Shown: positions 10,486-24,057, numbered from the stretch's first letter. The stretch is DNA of 64,000 nt from Fagopyrum homotropicum (GCA_033239125.1 BSWB01000003.1:37897001-37961000); one strand, 5' to 3'. Notes: generated by a model from the sequence alone, not told the origin. Numbers and translations are program-made.

Positions 10486-12491
10486 AGCTTGCATGGATTT
10501 TCTTTTCTTTATTTATTGCGCAGCTCAGCATGTCCGGTGAGTTCTCTTGTTTTTAGACTTATTTTGACCCATCAAGACAATGTGTCCCAAGTATGGGGTA
10601 TTTATGTGTATTATTCGACATTATGTATGCTTGTATGACTCAACTTGATATTTATGATCTTTCTTTATGCTCTATGTGTTTATCTGAGATTACATGCGTG
10701 CATACAGGTTATTTGATTGAAAAAAACGTCAAAAACTGGTTAAGAAAAAAAAATTTATGACCTCGACCGGGATAATTATGGCCAAACGAGGTCAAGTACC
10801 TCGGTTGACTTAGAACACCTCGACCGAGGCAGTTTAACTGAGAGATTTTTCGAAACGAATTTTGTGCTTCTTTTCTGGATATGACCTCAGTGATGATTTT
10901 GTTTGCAGATTGGTTTTAGAATCTTTATATGTTTGAAAGTTTTTATGATATGTTTAAGTTGGAAAATGCTTTGTTTGAAGACTAGTTTTGGCATGTTTAA
11001 TACTTTGTTTTTATCCAAATTATGTTGAATTTGAAGGTTGACACCACATGATGAGTTCTCTCACTCTCTTCATGGGATGATTAAGGCAATTCATTATCTT
11101 CCCTTCTTCTTCTTGATCATGCTTAGCCCCTCATATACATATTTGCCTCCCTTTACCTATCCGGGAATTTGGAAGCAAGCAAGTGAAAGTGAAGTTGAGA
11201 TGTTGGCTGGAAGTTTTAGAAAGAAACAAATAGGTTTGGGGAAGTCAATCATGATGATGAGTAACTCAGCATCATTCACATAGCCGGGTGTTTGTGTCTT
11301 GCCAAAGTCGGATTGAGCGATATTCCTAACGGGTCATGGTATGTGCATCAAGGGTTTGAGACATCTCGAGAAATTGATGATTGCTGATCTCCTAGGCTTC
11401 GGTTATTGTGCACATCTGTCCATGCATCCCAAAAAGTAAAAGTAAATAAGCAAAGTTTATTGGTGGAAGGTGTTGAAGTTCAAAGGAAGTGAAGTAAGAT
11501 CCTTTTCCCGGATTCTAGCACCACATTCCCTATATACATCCCACCCTCACACGTTTCTTGACCTCTTTTGAAAAGCCCTTGAGACCTCGAGCTTGTTGAT
11601 TGACTTGGTGGTTTAAACTGGATTATACATAATTAATTTCGATAATTATGATTTATTATGCATTCTATGATTTTATGCAAAGATGAACAACTTTCTTATA
11701 TTTATAAAATGTTTTGATTTTTATTGCCATGAAGCATTCTCTTAGAGTGATCTATGAGTGGAGCACACCACAAAAAATGTTTTGAAATACTTTTCATTGA
11801 TCTTTATGACTTATAAAGAAACACATAGGTTTGGGGAAGTCAATCATGATGATGAGTAACTCGGCACCATTCACACAGCCGGGTGTTTGTGTCTTGTCAA
11901 AGTCGGATTGAGCGATATTCCTAACGGGTCATGGTATGTGCATCAAGGGTTTGAGGCATCTCGAGAAATTGATGATTGCTGATCTCCTAGGCTTCGGTTA
12001 TTGTGCACCTCTGTCCATGCATCCCAAAAAGTAAAAGTAAATAAGCAAATCTTATTGGTGGAAGGTGTTGAAGTTCAAAGGAAGTGAAATAAGATCCTTT
12101 TCCCAGATTCTAGCACCACATTCCCTATATACTTCCCACCCTCAAACGTTTCTTGACCTCGTTTGAAAAGCCCTTGAGACCTCGAGCTTGTTGATTGACT
12201 TGGTGGTTTAAACTGGATTATACATAATTAATTTCGATAATTATGATTTATTATGCATTCTATGATTTTATGCAAAGATGAACATCTTTCTTATATTTAT
12301 AAAATGTTTTGATCATGTTTTGATTTTTATTGCCATGAAGCATTCTCTTAGAGTGATCTATGAGTGGAGCACACCACAAAAAATGTTTTAAAATACTTTT
12401 CATTGATCTTTATGACTTATAATCCATTCTATCTTGTACTTAAGATTTGGAACTTGTTTGGGGACAAGCAAGGGACAAGTATGGGGTATTT
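10486..12491 (+). other. 3' non-coding region of the Athila-like element
   Basis: No conserved ORF. It contains motif copies at 10760-10831 and a tandem duplication (11217-12421). It ends in the purine-rich GGGACAAGTATGGGG stretch just upstream of the 3' LTR (about 12470-12486), the probable polypurine tract for plus-strand priming. Confidence 0.6.
11217..12421 (+). repeat. tandem duplication, two units of about 600 bp
   Basis: Unit 1 (about 11217-11815) and unit 2 (about 11816-12421) both begin with AAGAAACA-ATAGGTTTGGGG and end with TTTATGACTTATA, with only scattered differences. The duplication is inside the 3' non-coding part of the element. It probably arose by template switching during reverse transcription or by unequal exchange. 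Confidence 0.85.
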
Positions 12492-14241
12492 TGATAGCAT
12501 ATATTATAGTCTATATTTTGGGACTTGTTTAGACGTTTTATCTTCAATAATCTGCATGTATGGATGTATATAATGTGATTATATTATTGTTTCATCTACC
12601 TTTACGGGAATCGAGGTCTACACCAAGTTTCGTTGTAATCGTAGGTAAAATGGCACATTTTGGACTGAAATGGAGCTATGGAGCTAAGGAGTCATAGGAG
12701 CTATATTTTGGAGCTTAAAAGAGAACTCAGGAAGCATGGAATTAATGAAGATTTACTCTGGACTAGATTTGAGAGATTTCACATTCAGCTGAGATTCACC
12801 TCGGTCAGCTACAGTGCCACCTCGACCGAGGTGATCTTGAGGAGCGTCCCGACCGAGGCGAACACCTTGTTGCCGGCGAGATCATATCTTTTGGCTGAGA
12901 TCTTTTATTTTTGGAAGGAAGATATCTTATATTTTTGGGCTGGATTTCTGGAAGAAAGATCTTATATTTGGGAGATCTATTTTAGAGATATAATATATAT
13001 TATAGGAAATTATCTTTTTAAGATATTATTATCTTTGGAAGATAATTATCCTATATAACGGGTTGGATTTTCCACAATTCAGCCATCTTCGATACACCCA
13101 ATAATCTGCGGATTAGGGAGATTTTCTGGAAGTTTGAAGGAAGGATTGAAGATCAATCACGGAAGATTCCTAGTTTTGAGATTGCTTTTGAGGGAGTTTG
13201 TAAGATTTTCTTAGATTCCCTTTGGTTTATTGTCTTGTTTGATTTGTGATTTAAGGAACGCTGATTTGTGAATTATTTGATTCAGTTATTGAAGCCTTGT
13301 TCTTAAGGTTTTTGTGTTCAAATATTCATTCCCTTCTCATATATTCGATTATTGTTATCATGATGATGAGTGGCTAAATTTCTTGTGCGATTCTAGGGTG
13401 ATTGGCTGAAAGTTGTGGGAAAGACGATGATAGAATGATCTTAATCCCAGTAGGACCCTGAAAGCTCGAGTCTTTACCTTAACCCTAGAGTGCCTCGCTC
13501 AATCGATGAACATCTCGGCCGGGGTGGAACTTGACTAACCGAGGTGACCTTTTCTGATACGAAACTGAGAGTTAAATGTTCTAGTTTGCTAAATCCTATT
13601 CTTATTACACCTTTCATGATTCAATGCAAGCCTAGGATGAGACTTACCCGGTGATTCCTTAATTTGTTTACCCAAGATCATAAGTGTAGGTAATAAAGGT
13701 TTAACCTTTATTGGGGTTTGAGTGTGCCTTCATCCCATCTTTGTGAGTTAGCCTGAGACTTACCCGGTAAAGGTTGATTCTATTCCCTTAGGTGGTGTGT
13801 TGGTTTGAGATTATAGTTCTTTTCCTTAGTACCTTGAGACTTACCCGGTAATAGAAACTTTGGTTTGGGATAGTGAGTAGTGAGACTTACCCGGTAATCT
13901 ATTCCCACTTTAGAAGCACCTTACCTTTGCAAAACCTTAGCTTTGTCCGCTTTATCTTAAGATCTTGAGTCGGAACCATAACTAGATGCTTTAATCCCTA
14001 GAATTTGCATTTCCTCTTATTTGACCTTATTATCATCTTTGATTGCTTTAATTGCTTTTGTGGTTATTAGTTGCATTGACAACCTATATTTGCTTAGTTT
14101 CACCTAAGTCCTTGAGATCGACACCCCGGAATTCTTGCTTTTTACTATAACTGATTTGTACACTGCGGGTTCGCATCCTTGTTTTAAGCATATTTCTTGG
14201 GATATAAATTTAAAGCTTGCACACACCGTTTGGAGCGAACA
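12492..14241 (+). repeat. 3' LTR of the Athila-like element
   Basis: A 1750-bp partner of the 5' LTR with the same ends (TGATAGCATA and GGAGCGAACA). It carries the same palindromic motif clusters (about 12797-12864 and 13500-13550) and the same four GAGACTTACCCGGTAA-type repeats. The right flank AACCT nearly matches the left flank GACCT. Confidence 0.9.
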
Positions 14242-14620
14242 AACCTAAATCACCTATAAACATAAAATACAACAGGAGTAGATATTCTTTGACATTTAAG
14301 GCATAAGTTAAGATGTAGATGTCTATTCCATGCAAAACTAAGAAAAAACATATAAACACATCTAAAAGCACAGCATGAAAACATGTTAGACGTCGAGCTA
14401 GGTAGAGGAGCCAAGGAGCAAGATTGAATGGAGAAAAGCCAAAGTATCACTCAAAACAATGGACCCAGACTTGCTAGAATCTCCGAATAGTTAGCCGGAA
14501 ATCACCTACTAGGAGGAGAGAGAACAGAGCCAAAAAACATGTTTTTTCCTAAGTTATTTTTGATGAGTATGTTGATTTTATTGAGTCTATTGACATGAAT
14601 GCCAAGCCTATAACTCTATT

Positions 14621-14956
14621 TTGGACTTTCCAGGAATTATGGGTTATTATAGTGATAGTGATGCGGGAGCATCCATGTTGCTACCAGATTACCCAAGAAG
14701 ACCCATAACAAGAGAACAAGTTAAGAAGATACGCCAAGAAGCAGGAGAAGAAATGCATACCTCGGAAAACTGCCTACTTAAACTGGGAACAATAAAAGAA
14801 GGCCCCGTCACCATTCCACAAACCCAACCGTCGAACACCATAGATATGCAAGAAACATGCTTGGACGTAATGGACGAGAAGATACCATGCAAAATAAGTT
14901 TCCATGCAAACATAGAGGACCGGCCGGACACCTACAAGGCTCGAACGATGACCTAG
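14621..14956 (+). pseudogene. possible retroelement gag fragment
   Basis: An open frame of 111 codons with RPITREQVKKIRQEAGEE, which resembles the ITRARAKKI-type segment found in several gypsy Gag proteins. Nothing else identifies it, and the surrounding 14242-15300 has no other coding signal. It may equally be chance. Low confidence. Confidence 0.2.
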
Positions 14957-16952
14957 TCCAATAGCCCAATCTACGATCCTATTTTATGTGCTATAAATCA
15001 TAAAGACATAAATAATTATGGGTTAATTTTACGCCTTTTTTATTACATTTTCATCAATTTTATTCATTTTGTAAATAAAATTAAGTCTTCTAATAAGGAA
15101 ACTTAACGATTGATTGGAAATCATACATTTAGAGATACTTGAGGACCAAGTCTTAGGAGATCTAATCTTTCTAAAAGATAGATCTTATTTTACTATTTTC
15201 TTAGGGTTAGATCATATCTTCTTCTAGATAAGATACGAGTCTACGAGTCTATGAGTTCTACATAACTTCGTTGGTTGTGTATTAGGTACGAATATGTCCT
15301 AGTGTGCTTCCAAATAGCTTCATAGGGTTCAACCTGATCTATCCAACTATCGATCCATTCCACCATCGGATCATCTTCTTTCTATATGTCTTTCTTGTTG
15401 TTGTGTTTTCTATTAAGTATTTTAAGTGTCGAAAGATCGGGCCAAACAATACGGACGAATACCCCGTACCAAAGTGGTATCAAAGTCAATGGTTAATTGA
15501 TGCCGCATGTTATCTTTTATTAAAAAAATATTTTTTTTTCACAAGATTTCATAAAAAGGGTCAACCGGAGCAGTAATCGTTACGATTAGTTTTCTATCAT
15601 TCTCGTTATTTACTGCTTCCATTATTAATTTCAATTACTTCTAATTGATTTTTGTAGCCGTAAAATAAATATCCGTTCACCCTCGAAGTCTCACCGAAGA
15701 AACCCCGGGATACCGCAACTCTGTCACCTCTGCCGACATCCCTTCACCGTCACCATTGTCGGAAACTCCTCGCCGCCGTTACTGTAGTACACCACCACTA
15801 CCGGCGCTCCTCGTCATGCTCAAAAATGTTGTCACCAGCCTTTCGGCTTCAACATGATGTGGGAATTTACCCCTTGTTGGCACCTAACCACCGGTAACCA
15901 CCACCAACACCACTATTGTCGCCATCGCTTCCATCACCATTTCTCCCACTTTGGGACCACCAAAACCCCTGTCATCTGCTATCCAACACCTCCAGGAAGC
16001 ACCAACAGTTAGCTTCTCCCCCACGTCGAAAGCCCTCTGCTGTCACCCTCACACCACCTCTGTCGTTGCAACCACCACCACTGTAACAACCTTCATATGC
16101 TGGTCACCACCAGACCTTCCCAGCTCTTTCTCTGACACAAGAGCGCTTCCCAACCGCCCCCTTCCTCTCCATAAGCACTCCCCTTCCACCAAAACCCTAA
16201 AACCCGCATCTTAAACCCCTAACCCTTATACCCAATCCGAAGTCAACAAAAAATTGGATCCAAAACCCATACCCAGAACCCGACTCAAAACTAGAAAACC
16301 AACCCGTACCGATTCCAAGCACGAGTTGAACCAATGGAGTGCATCGAAACCGGTTCACATTGGACCTAGTTCAACAATCGAACAAGTCCGGTTCGTTCTT
16401 TTTTATTCGAAGTCTTTTTTAAAAAGGAAGAAGTCGAATAAAAAAAGGATTCGATCAAGAAAAAAAAGCCTTTTGTGTTATTTATTGTTGCATCTTGAGA
16501 TTTACAAGTTTAGGTGGAAGATTGTGAGTTATCTCAAATTATCGGAAGTGAACTTTGCACCTTTTCTACCCACCTCCCTCAATTATGATTTTGATCTTAT
16601 TTTTGGCTACATTAGTCTTTTATAAGTTCTTGTCTTTTAATTGAGAAAGTAGGCGAGAGTGGTTTTGCTTGCTTGTGATAGCACCACATTAAAAGTCTTT
16701 TCCCGTTGAGATCAAGGTTTGTCCCTATTTTGTTCTGTAGCATCTGAACACACTGACCTTATGACTTGTTGAAAAACTCTGTTTTGTTAGGTGTAGGAGA
16801 GCCTCACAAATTAGCTAAGATAATCTTGATGCGAGTATAGATCGGGAAAGAGAGAAAAACAGTCAGCAGGTAGTGTAGGTTATTATCTCTAACTTAACAC
16901 ATTTGTCAATCATAAGCTACTGTTTTGCATGAATAACAAGACACATATTGGA
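14957..16952. other. unclassified stretch, possible retroelement leader
   Basis: At 15475-15487 the text TGGTATCAAAGTC resembles a tRNA-Met primer site, and 14960-15470 could be the LTR before it. No matching second LTR was found. 15690-16210 is C-rich and codes many Pro/Thr/Ser in several frames without a recognisable protein. 16400-16950 shows nothing recognised. It may be the 5' part of the chromovirus relic that resumes at 27356, because the LARD-like element was inserted at 16952. Confidence 0.25.
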
Positions 16953-19900
16953 TGTAACACCCCAAATTCTCGGAACTCGGGGAGCTACTGGTTAGGACCT
17001 CACAATGGGTCCCGACCTTGGTTTAACAACAACATTACTTGGATCTTACAACAAGGCACAAATGTATTTAAAACAATTTCTAAAACATAATATTTTTAAT
17101 GGTATAAACGTACACATGTGACAGCCTTACAAACATATATAAAGATACATAACATGCATGACGTATGGAAGACTTCCCCGTCCCCATCTAATGAGTACGT
17201 GGACCCGGCTGACCATCCGTTCCGGATCTCTCTGCAACTGTCTATCTCTACAGATCTACAACACGGATAAACCGTTAGCTAACTATCCAAATATAAGCAA
17301 AAATGATAACAGCACAAACACAAGCAGAAACGAAATAAACAAACATCATGCTGGCACTCAACCGTTTATTATCTATTATTTAAGTGATTCACATTATTCA
17401 ATTTAAGTTGTGGCACGAGAATTATTATTAGTTCTCGCCTCCGTTCCTTATCCAACTGGTGTAGGTCTAGCTGACTTCCACTGGTAGCATCACTACAAAC
17501 CACGTATGGACTAGTCCCGAAAGAAACCCCCGGCGCCCCGCGAGCTACTGAGCAGAATGCCACCGCCCGTTACTCTTAGGCCAAAATATAGGTCGGTAAT
17601 TATATATCACAACCTATCTCTCTAACATTTCAATCACACACCACCATCATCATTTGTACTCATATTTAGCAGTCAGCTAAGTAAGCCCAAAGGACTTACC
17701 TGGTATAAAGCTCGACTCTCTGTAAACCAAACTCGCTCTGTAAACTGTTGCAATTCAGTTGCCTTTCAAGGGGATAAGTGCATTAGCACACTCCCAAGTA
17801 ATTAGAAGTCTAAGACTTCTAAGATAGAAGGACGTAGTAAGACATAATTAGTTACAGTACTAATTTAGGGTAAAATGACCATTTTACCCTTGGTCCCGGA
17901 ACTTCCAATTTATCCGAATTTCATGTCTAAACTCCTATTCGAGACCCTAAAGTCATATTCTAACTCCTAAAGCTTCGTTTGGTTCCAAGCTAACATTTTT
18001 CCTATGTCACTATTTTCCGGGAAATCGTACAGGTCTAACTTCGATTCCAAATATAAAATTCGTAACCGTTTATAAAAATTCTGACTTAAATCCCTAAATT
18101 ATCTATGATGTCCTATCTAACTTTAGGAGAAAGAATTTCTCCAAACTGTTCATTCAACAGTTTTATAAAAATTCCTAAAGTTGACTACTCCCTTTACAAA
18201 TTCTATACTTAGCCAAAATCTGATTACACTTTGAAAAATCATAACTCCTAAACCACTCACTGGATTTATCCCAAATTTTGATATGTTCTACTATAAAATC
18301 TTACCTATAATATATCCAAAATTCAGCCGGAAAGGATATCAATAGCCTATTCAAAATCATCTCACAAAACAGCATCACTTGCTGTTTTCCCCCAACACTC
18401 AGCACATATATAAAAACGTCAACTTTGAAACACAATAACTCTCGAACCGTAACTCCGATTCTTCCCAAATTTTAATATGATCTACAACAAGATGTCGAAT
18501 ATATCATATCAAAAATTCAAGCCTAACAGAGATCAGAAGCCTATTCAAAACTATCTCACAAAACAGCATCTCATGCTGTTTTTCTCAACTCAGCACATTT
18601 ATAAAACTGAACTTTGAAACCCCATATCTCTCAAACCATAACATGGATTCCTCTGAAATTTTAGTATGTTCTACTACAATATCTCATATATAACATATAA
18701 AAATTTCAGCCAAAAAGGAGGAGTCTTGCATACCCAAATCTGGCTCCGAAGTTGGATCCTCAACATAGTTTTGAAAACTCAGAAAATGAAACAGCTTCTT
18801 GAGATTGCTCCTAGGCTGTTATACATATTGATTCAAAACAGATTGGGACGACTATCAACATCTGTATATATGGAGGGAAACATAAAGAAGATAGGTACGG
18901 GTCTTACTCGACCGACAGGGACGAGAGGAGGCATCGATAGCAAGTCATGTGGTTCCTCGAATGATGCAAGGCGAAGGCAAGGCGAGGGCTAGACGCAGGG
19001 GAAGAGGCTACATCTTTTGTTGTTGCTTGCTGGCGTGACAGAAGGTCTGCCCGGTCTGCTTGTGTACAAGGGGTTAGGTAGCAAGGATGGTGAGACCGGC
19101 CTGCTGTTGTCCGAGCCAAACGCCACTGTTGAAGAAAGTTGTTGCTCGTGACAGAAGTAAGGGAGGAGCCCATTCATGGACGATAAGGCAGATCTGAATG
19201 GAGAGAATGAACACAGATCGGTACCCGTGGAATGAAATCTCTAGATGGACCGCTGCTCTTGTGCAGAGGGAACCACGATAAGGCAGTTGTGTTCCTTGGT
19301 GACGTTCAGAGACTCGATGGGAGGAGGAAAGCGTTTGATGCTGGCTAGGATTCTCTGCAGGTTGAGATCGGTTTCCATGGGAGGAGGGAGGCGTGAAGAT
19401 TCATCCGTCCGCTGCAGAAGGTAAGGCTCTCCCTTGGCTATACAAGGAAACAATCCCTCTCACTTGCTACTAGGGCAAGATACTAGTTCTGAGGATGGAT
19501 ACTAGGAAGATCAGATTTGCAACGTCTCTTCGGTGGTTTCTAGACAGCATGAATGTGGACGGTTGAGTGTACGTGATTCCCAACCCTGATGTGGATCTTC
19601 TCAGCAAAAAAAAAAGGAAGTTAAGGCTGCTGCACTTACCATTCTTGGAAGAGGTGGAAGCTGTTGTACGTGGTATGGGTGGGCTTCGACACTGCTGGTC
19701 TAGACGGGCTGATCTTCATGAGGAAGCGGGCCTATGTCCGAAGCAGAAGAAGAGTGATGAGCTGAGACAAGAAGGGAAAGTGGGCTGGAATAAGAGTTAA
19801 AAAAATAAAAGGTGAGCTGAGAACTTGGGAAGGCCTTGTCATGATCTCGTCTTCGTCTCGTCAAAACTCGTCATGGTCTCGTCAAAAGGGCGTCATGACT

Positions 19901-20245
19901 TTGTCAACGACATGTCATGATATAAACTAGGGTTTGATAGATTAGGGTTTAATATAAAAATCTATCATTATATGTGAAATAAATTCTACAAAAAGTGATA
20001 AATAATTATAAGAATTAGGATTTGATATAATTCTATCATTTTATGTGAATTAAATTCTACATAAAATGATAAATAATTATAGGAATTAGAGGTTGATATA
20101 ATTTTATCATTTTATGTGAAATAGCTTCTACATAAAATGATGAAATTTGTGAAAAAGAATTGCTAGATAGAATGGAAAACCGTCAACGGCTCAAAGTCCG
20201 ATTTGATTCGGAATTAAACGGAAATAAAAATTTCCGGATATTACA
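16953..20245 (-). repeat. 3' LTR of the LARD-like element
   Basis: Nearly identical to 24058-27350. It contains three imperfect tandem units of about 190 bp at 18225-18715, each with a small AAAACAGCAT/ATGCTGTTTT hairpin, and a GC-richer block at 18890-19800 with open frames on both strands. None of those frames matches a known protein. Confidence 0.9.
18225..18715 (-). repeat. three tandem units of about 190 bp inside the LTR
   Basis: Each unit begins near ACTTTGAAA-ATAACTC (about 18230, 18420, 18610) and includes TATGTTCTACTA/TATGATCTACAA text. The first two contain CTCACAAAACAGCATC-TGCTGTTTT. The same array is present in the other LTR at about 25330-25820, and remnants are visible in the related LTR at 550-710. 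Confidence 0.7.
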
Positions 20246-23200
20246 TCAGTACCCCCTTAAAATAAGTTTCGTCCCGAAACTTAGGGTAAGACAATCCTGA
20301 TCGGCCTTTAAGGCACCAAATGAGTATCCCGCATATCAAGGTCATCAATAACACACATCCTGACTAAGCACTCAAGCATGAGATAAACAAGCAGTAAGAC
20401 AACATACACGGATATAGGGTCAAGCCATAACTCGTTGTTACCTAGATTACAACTATCTCCACAAAGGTCTCTGAAAGGTTATGTCTCATACTATCCATAG
20501 TATTCTTGGTAGCCTCGTCGGATTTTTATAAAACCACTAACTCTGAAATCTTTTCATGTACAGACCTCACAAGTACCTACTACACGTTCTAGTGTGGTAA
20601 CTAGATATTTCACCGGTATCATCCGGCTTCATTGCCCGATTCTCTAAGCCGATGTCCTAACTTTTGTCTGGTAAGTATACCTCTAACTGAATCCGTAGAA
20701 AACTAGGGTTACACTCTCCAATAGGGTGAGGATTACTAGTCCATCAATCACTTATGAACCACTTCACAGCCTCAAGTGGTCACATTTTACAACTCACCTC
20801 CAGGTCCTTTGGTGACCGTACAGAAAATAACCTAGTCAACTTTCTTCCCTTCGTTGTGTTTACTTGACTACACACTCAGGCCAAAGGTCTTGAGTGACAT
20901 ACAATATGTCCGGAACGACGGTATTAGATACAAGGTGATCTCACATCACCGTCATTTGCTCACAATACTCAATAGTTGTTAACATTGCATTGTGTCCTAT
21001 AATATCCCTCTTACTCAAAACGCAACTCGACTCCGTTCCGAGATAAAATTCTTCTTATACTCCATTCTTGAGATTATGTTTTCTATATGTACGAGTATTG
21101 GTCTGTAAGTACACTCCCGTAGCTTCCTTTTCTTATCTGTCTTTCGATTCAACTTGGTAGTTACTCACCTTGAGCTTGTTAGTGCAGGCCCTACACAACA
21201 CCTTTATTACTTCGTTACTTCCTTTCTCATTTTATCAAGAACCTCGTTCTAAAGTACCATGCTAGGTATTAAATTCCAAATTTACTGGTCTTCCAACATG
21301 TGACTAGGTCGGCATGCTTCACTTGGATCTATAATGGGGTACCACTCTTTTTCTATACTTCTACGTGCACATACTTTCTCGTCTATCTAGTTGGTGATAC
21401 AGTTCCTCGACAAAATTCTTGTCACTCCACGTAGCCTATTTCACGTTCCTTCTAAACAAAACGCATTTCACCAATTATCACCGTCTTAAACTCGACACGT
21501 CATTTGTTGTACTCTCGAGTTTCCGGTTTTGTGGGTTAGGACTCATCACGCTTTCGCTGCGCTACTTGATAATTATGCTGTCACCCGCTAATCGTAAGGA
21601 CATTTTCCGTGAGTCCAAATTGATGGACCCAAAATTCTCCCTCTCAATTACCCCATAAGTCTTATCCGGATGAAATACCAAGTACCTTCCTTACTTGCCT
21701 TAAGGGACTAAGATAACGTTTAGAAAACGACCTCTTCCGTTTACTTTTGGAATTCTTCTAACACAGATCCAAACTTCCTGACTCGACTGAAGTTTGATCT
21801 TAACCAACCGAGAAGTAACCTCTAACACGATTCTCTCTATACCTTTAGTTGTCTAAGTAGATTTTCGTTGTCTACTGGAGGAACTCCTCCAAAGCATCGG
21901 TATAGTTAATTCAATAATCCCCAATCACAGATATCTCTTCTTAACTGTACATAGCTCGTCAATCCCCGAACAACTCTTGCACGTCCTCAGTTGATGTCGG
22001 TCAGTCAATAGTTGACTTATCTCCATTTCCGGGACTTACTTTTCTCATACCTCTTTTGCCGTTGAATTTCCTGGCGAGCACTACTTACTTGAGTTCATCC
22101 ATTTATACTCCTTTAGCTCCCTCTACATTACCAACTTCCAGTTCCCCCGTGAACTAACTCCATTTCTCGAGTCCAATTGTGTCATCCATCTGATATCAAT
22201 GGTCCTTTCTAGATCTTCTACTATAGTTTGTAAGCACGTCTACGCGACTCTCATGACCTTAACTTCCCTCCACTTGCAGTTTATCTCGTATGGAATGCTA
22301 CCACACTATGTCTTCATTGGCATAGAACCTTATCAAAATCATATGCTTCTTATTCCTCTAGTTCTTCTTTTACAATCCATATGTTCTAGCTGCGATGTGT
22401 ACCCTTTTCTTAGCCAGTAGATAGTAATTCACTCACACAATTTCCTTGGTCTCAAATGACATAAGGGGTCATCCTTGGCCATCTAGTCTTTCTTCTTAAG
22501 TTCTTAATTAGAGTTACTAGTTCGAACTCACTTCATGTTACTATTAAGGGTATTAGCACTGGTATCTATTTAACTTCACATTTGTCGCCGTTGATCTCTT
22601 GAAGGGTCCTCTAGATGTCTATAGAATTATTTCATAGGTCTATGGTTATTCTCCTTATATGCCAACCAGTTACCACTAGTTGACCCGCACGTTTATGTCC
22701 CAGTTACTACCAACTAGTCTGTAGTTGACCTTCTATAAGATCACGAACTTATTGTTCTTCAATCTCTTTTGAAGTTTGAAACACTTGGTGAGAATCTATC
22801 TTCTCCAGTTTCTTTGTCAATACCCCTTTAGTTCCTTACACAGTCTGTACTTCTCTTGTTCTCTTATGAGATGTCCTAGCATTCATCTGTCGTCAATGAG
22901 TTTATCAAGGTTTCCACAATAACTTGTAAGCGTGTCTCCACAATTATTCTTACTTGGTTCATCATCTGTTTGCGGTTATCTAATATGACTGTAACTGTTG
23001 GTAACTCAGATCTTTAGGTGAATGAGAAGTTATTGTGGACTCCTTAGTCCACCAGAATCCCTTACTAACATTCCTCCCTTTATCTGGTGTTGTGTTGTAA
23101 TGCCACTTTTATAGAATTCTTCTGTCTAAATTTCATACCTCTATTGTATTTGATACTTACGTCATGATTTCTTACAAATTCTTGCATCTCTAAGTAAGTC

Positions 23201-24057
23201 AAATCGTCTCTATGATGATGAAATTTATTTCATGTCTTTAAACTCATTTGTCAATGGTTGTCTTTGTACTCTTTTAATTCTTCGCCTCGGGTCAGCACCT
23301 TATCTTCTTTGTACTCTCATGCCCATGCTTGCATGTGGCGGCGTTTGCCTTGATTATAACATCTTTTATTCTACAAATCTTGGTTGTACTCCGTTCTGTA
23401 TGATTCCTCTTCCCTTATCGTTATCTCTAATCCGATCTCTCGTCGTCTCTTACATGATTCTTCTAATTCATCTCTCAGCCTCATACGACCAAGTCCCTTG
23501 TATGACTTCCTGTTCCTTCTGCCTGTGTTGACTCGGGGATTCCTTTCCCCTCGGACGGTACTTGTGGTGAAAATTGTCTCCACATCTGTACTTCTTTGCC
23601 CACTCGTTCTTCGGATGATTTATATGGTCACAAGGACGCCCACCAGAGTATAACACTTAATCCTCGGTCTGAATCCATTATCTTGTGTTGAAAGCTCTTC
23701 AAGTCCGTTACCGATTTATCATGAGGCGATAAGCGATTCATGATATCATAACTAAAGGATATAGGGTATCATTTAGGATACTAACATGCTAAACCTACAC
23801 ATTTATATAATCATACATTAAAACATATCAATATAACTCTATATACTAACATCTATCATTCCAAGTTGCAGAGATCCACGGAGAACGATGGTGGTCCGAC
23901 GTACTACTAACCCAACAACCCAACTATGCACGTGTGTAAAAACAGAAATCCGTTTTGAAAATCTTAGACCCCTTTCGGGTTCTAGTGATTTTATACATTC
24001 GGTCTTTTAGAAGATTTCAAGTGCCATTGTTGCCAACCCAGAGCTCTGATACCATGT
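20246..24057 (-). other. interior of the LARD-like element
   Basis: On the minus strand the interior starts with the primer site (24043-24054) and ends with a polypurine tract (AAGGGGGT, 20249-20256) next to the LTR. Just before the tract is the TTTCGGGACGAAACTTATTTTAAGG-type text seen at the 3' end of Del/Tekay chromovirus elements. No frame longer than 100 codons exists. A stretch at about 23468-23656 (minus) has Gly/His spacing vaguely like a decayed Gag zinc knuckle, but that is too weak to call. Confidence 0.6.
24043..24054 (-). other. primer-binding site for initiator tRNA-Met
   Basis: On the minus strand TGGTATCAGAGC follows the LTR end after a 3-bp spacer. It is a full match to the usual 12-nt plant initiator tRNA-Met primer site, which shows that 24058-27350 is the 5' LTR. 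Confidence 0.85.

Larger units (their letters stand above)
2485..14241 (+). mobile_element. Athila-like Ty3/gypsy retrotransposon, RT/RNase H deleted
   Basis: A complete insertion of about 11.76 kb bounded by two similar LTRs that begin TGATAGCAT and end GCGAACA. The flanking 5 bp are GACCT on the left (2480-2484) and AACCT on the right (14242-14246), a target duplication with one change. The order is LTR, primer site for tRNA-Asp (Athila type), gag, protease, integrase, Athila-ORF1-like gene, long 3' non-coding region, LTR. Reverse transcriptase and RNase H are absent, and every reading frame is broken by stops or frameshifts, so the copy is dead. The LTRs differ by a few percent by eye, implying moderate age. 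A short palindrome recurs throughout (see findings). Confidence 0.9.

Noticed and set aside
15300..15576. 90-codon frame with a hydrophobic segment
   Set aside because: It overlaps a likely LTR/primer-site region; the hydrophobic run is T-rich non-coding sequence.
18890..19800. Open frames on both strands inside the LARD-like LTR (and again at 25995-26905)
   Set aside because: They match no known protein and are repeated only because the LTR is; frames on opposite strands overlap, as in GC-richer non-coding DNA.
20400..23660. Possible hidden pol in the LARD-like interior
   Set aside because: I looked for RT and integrase motifs on the minus strand in several places and found only scattered weak resemblance.
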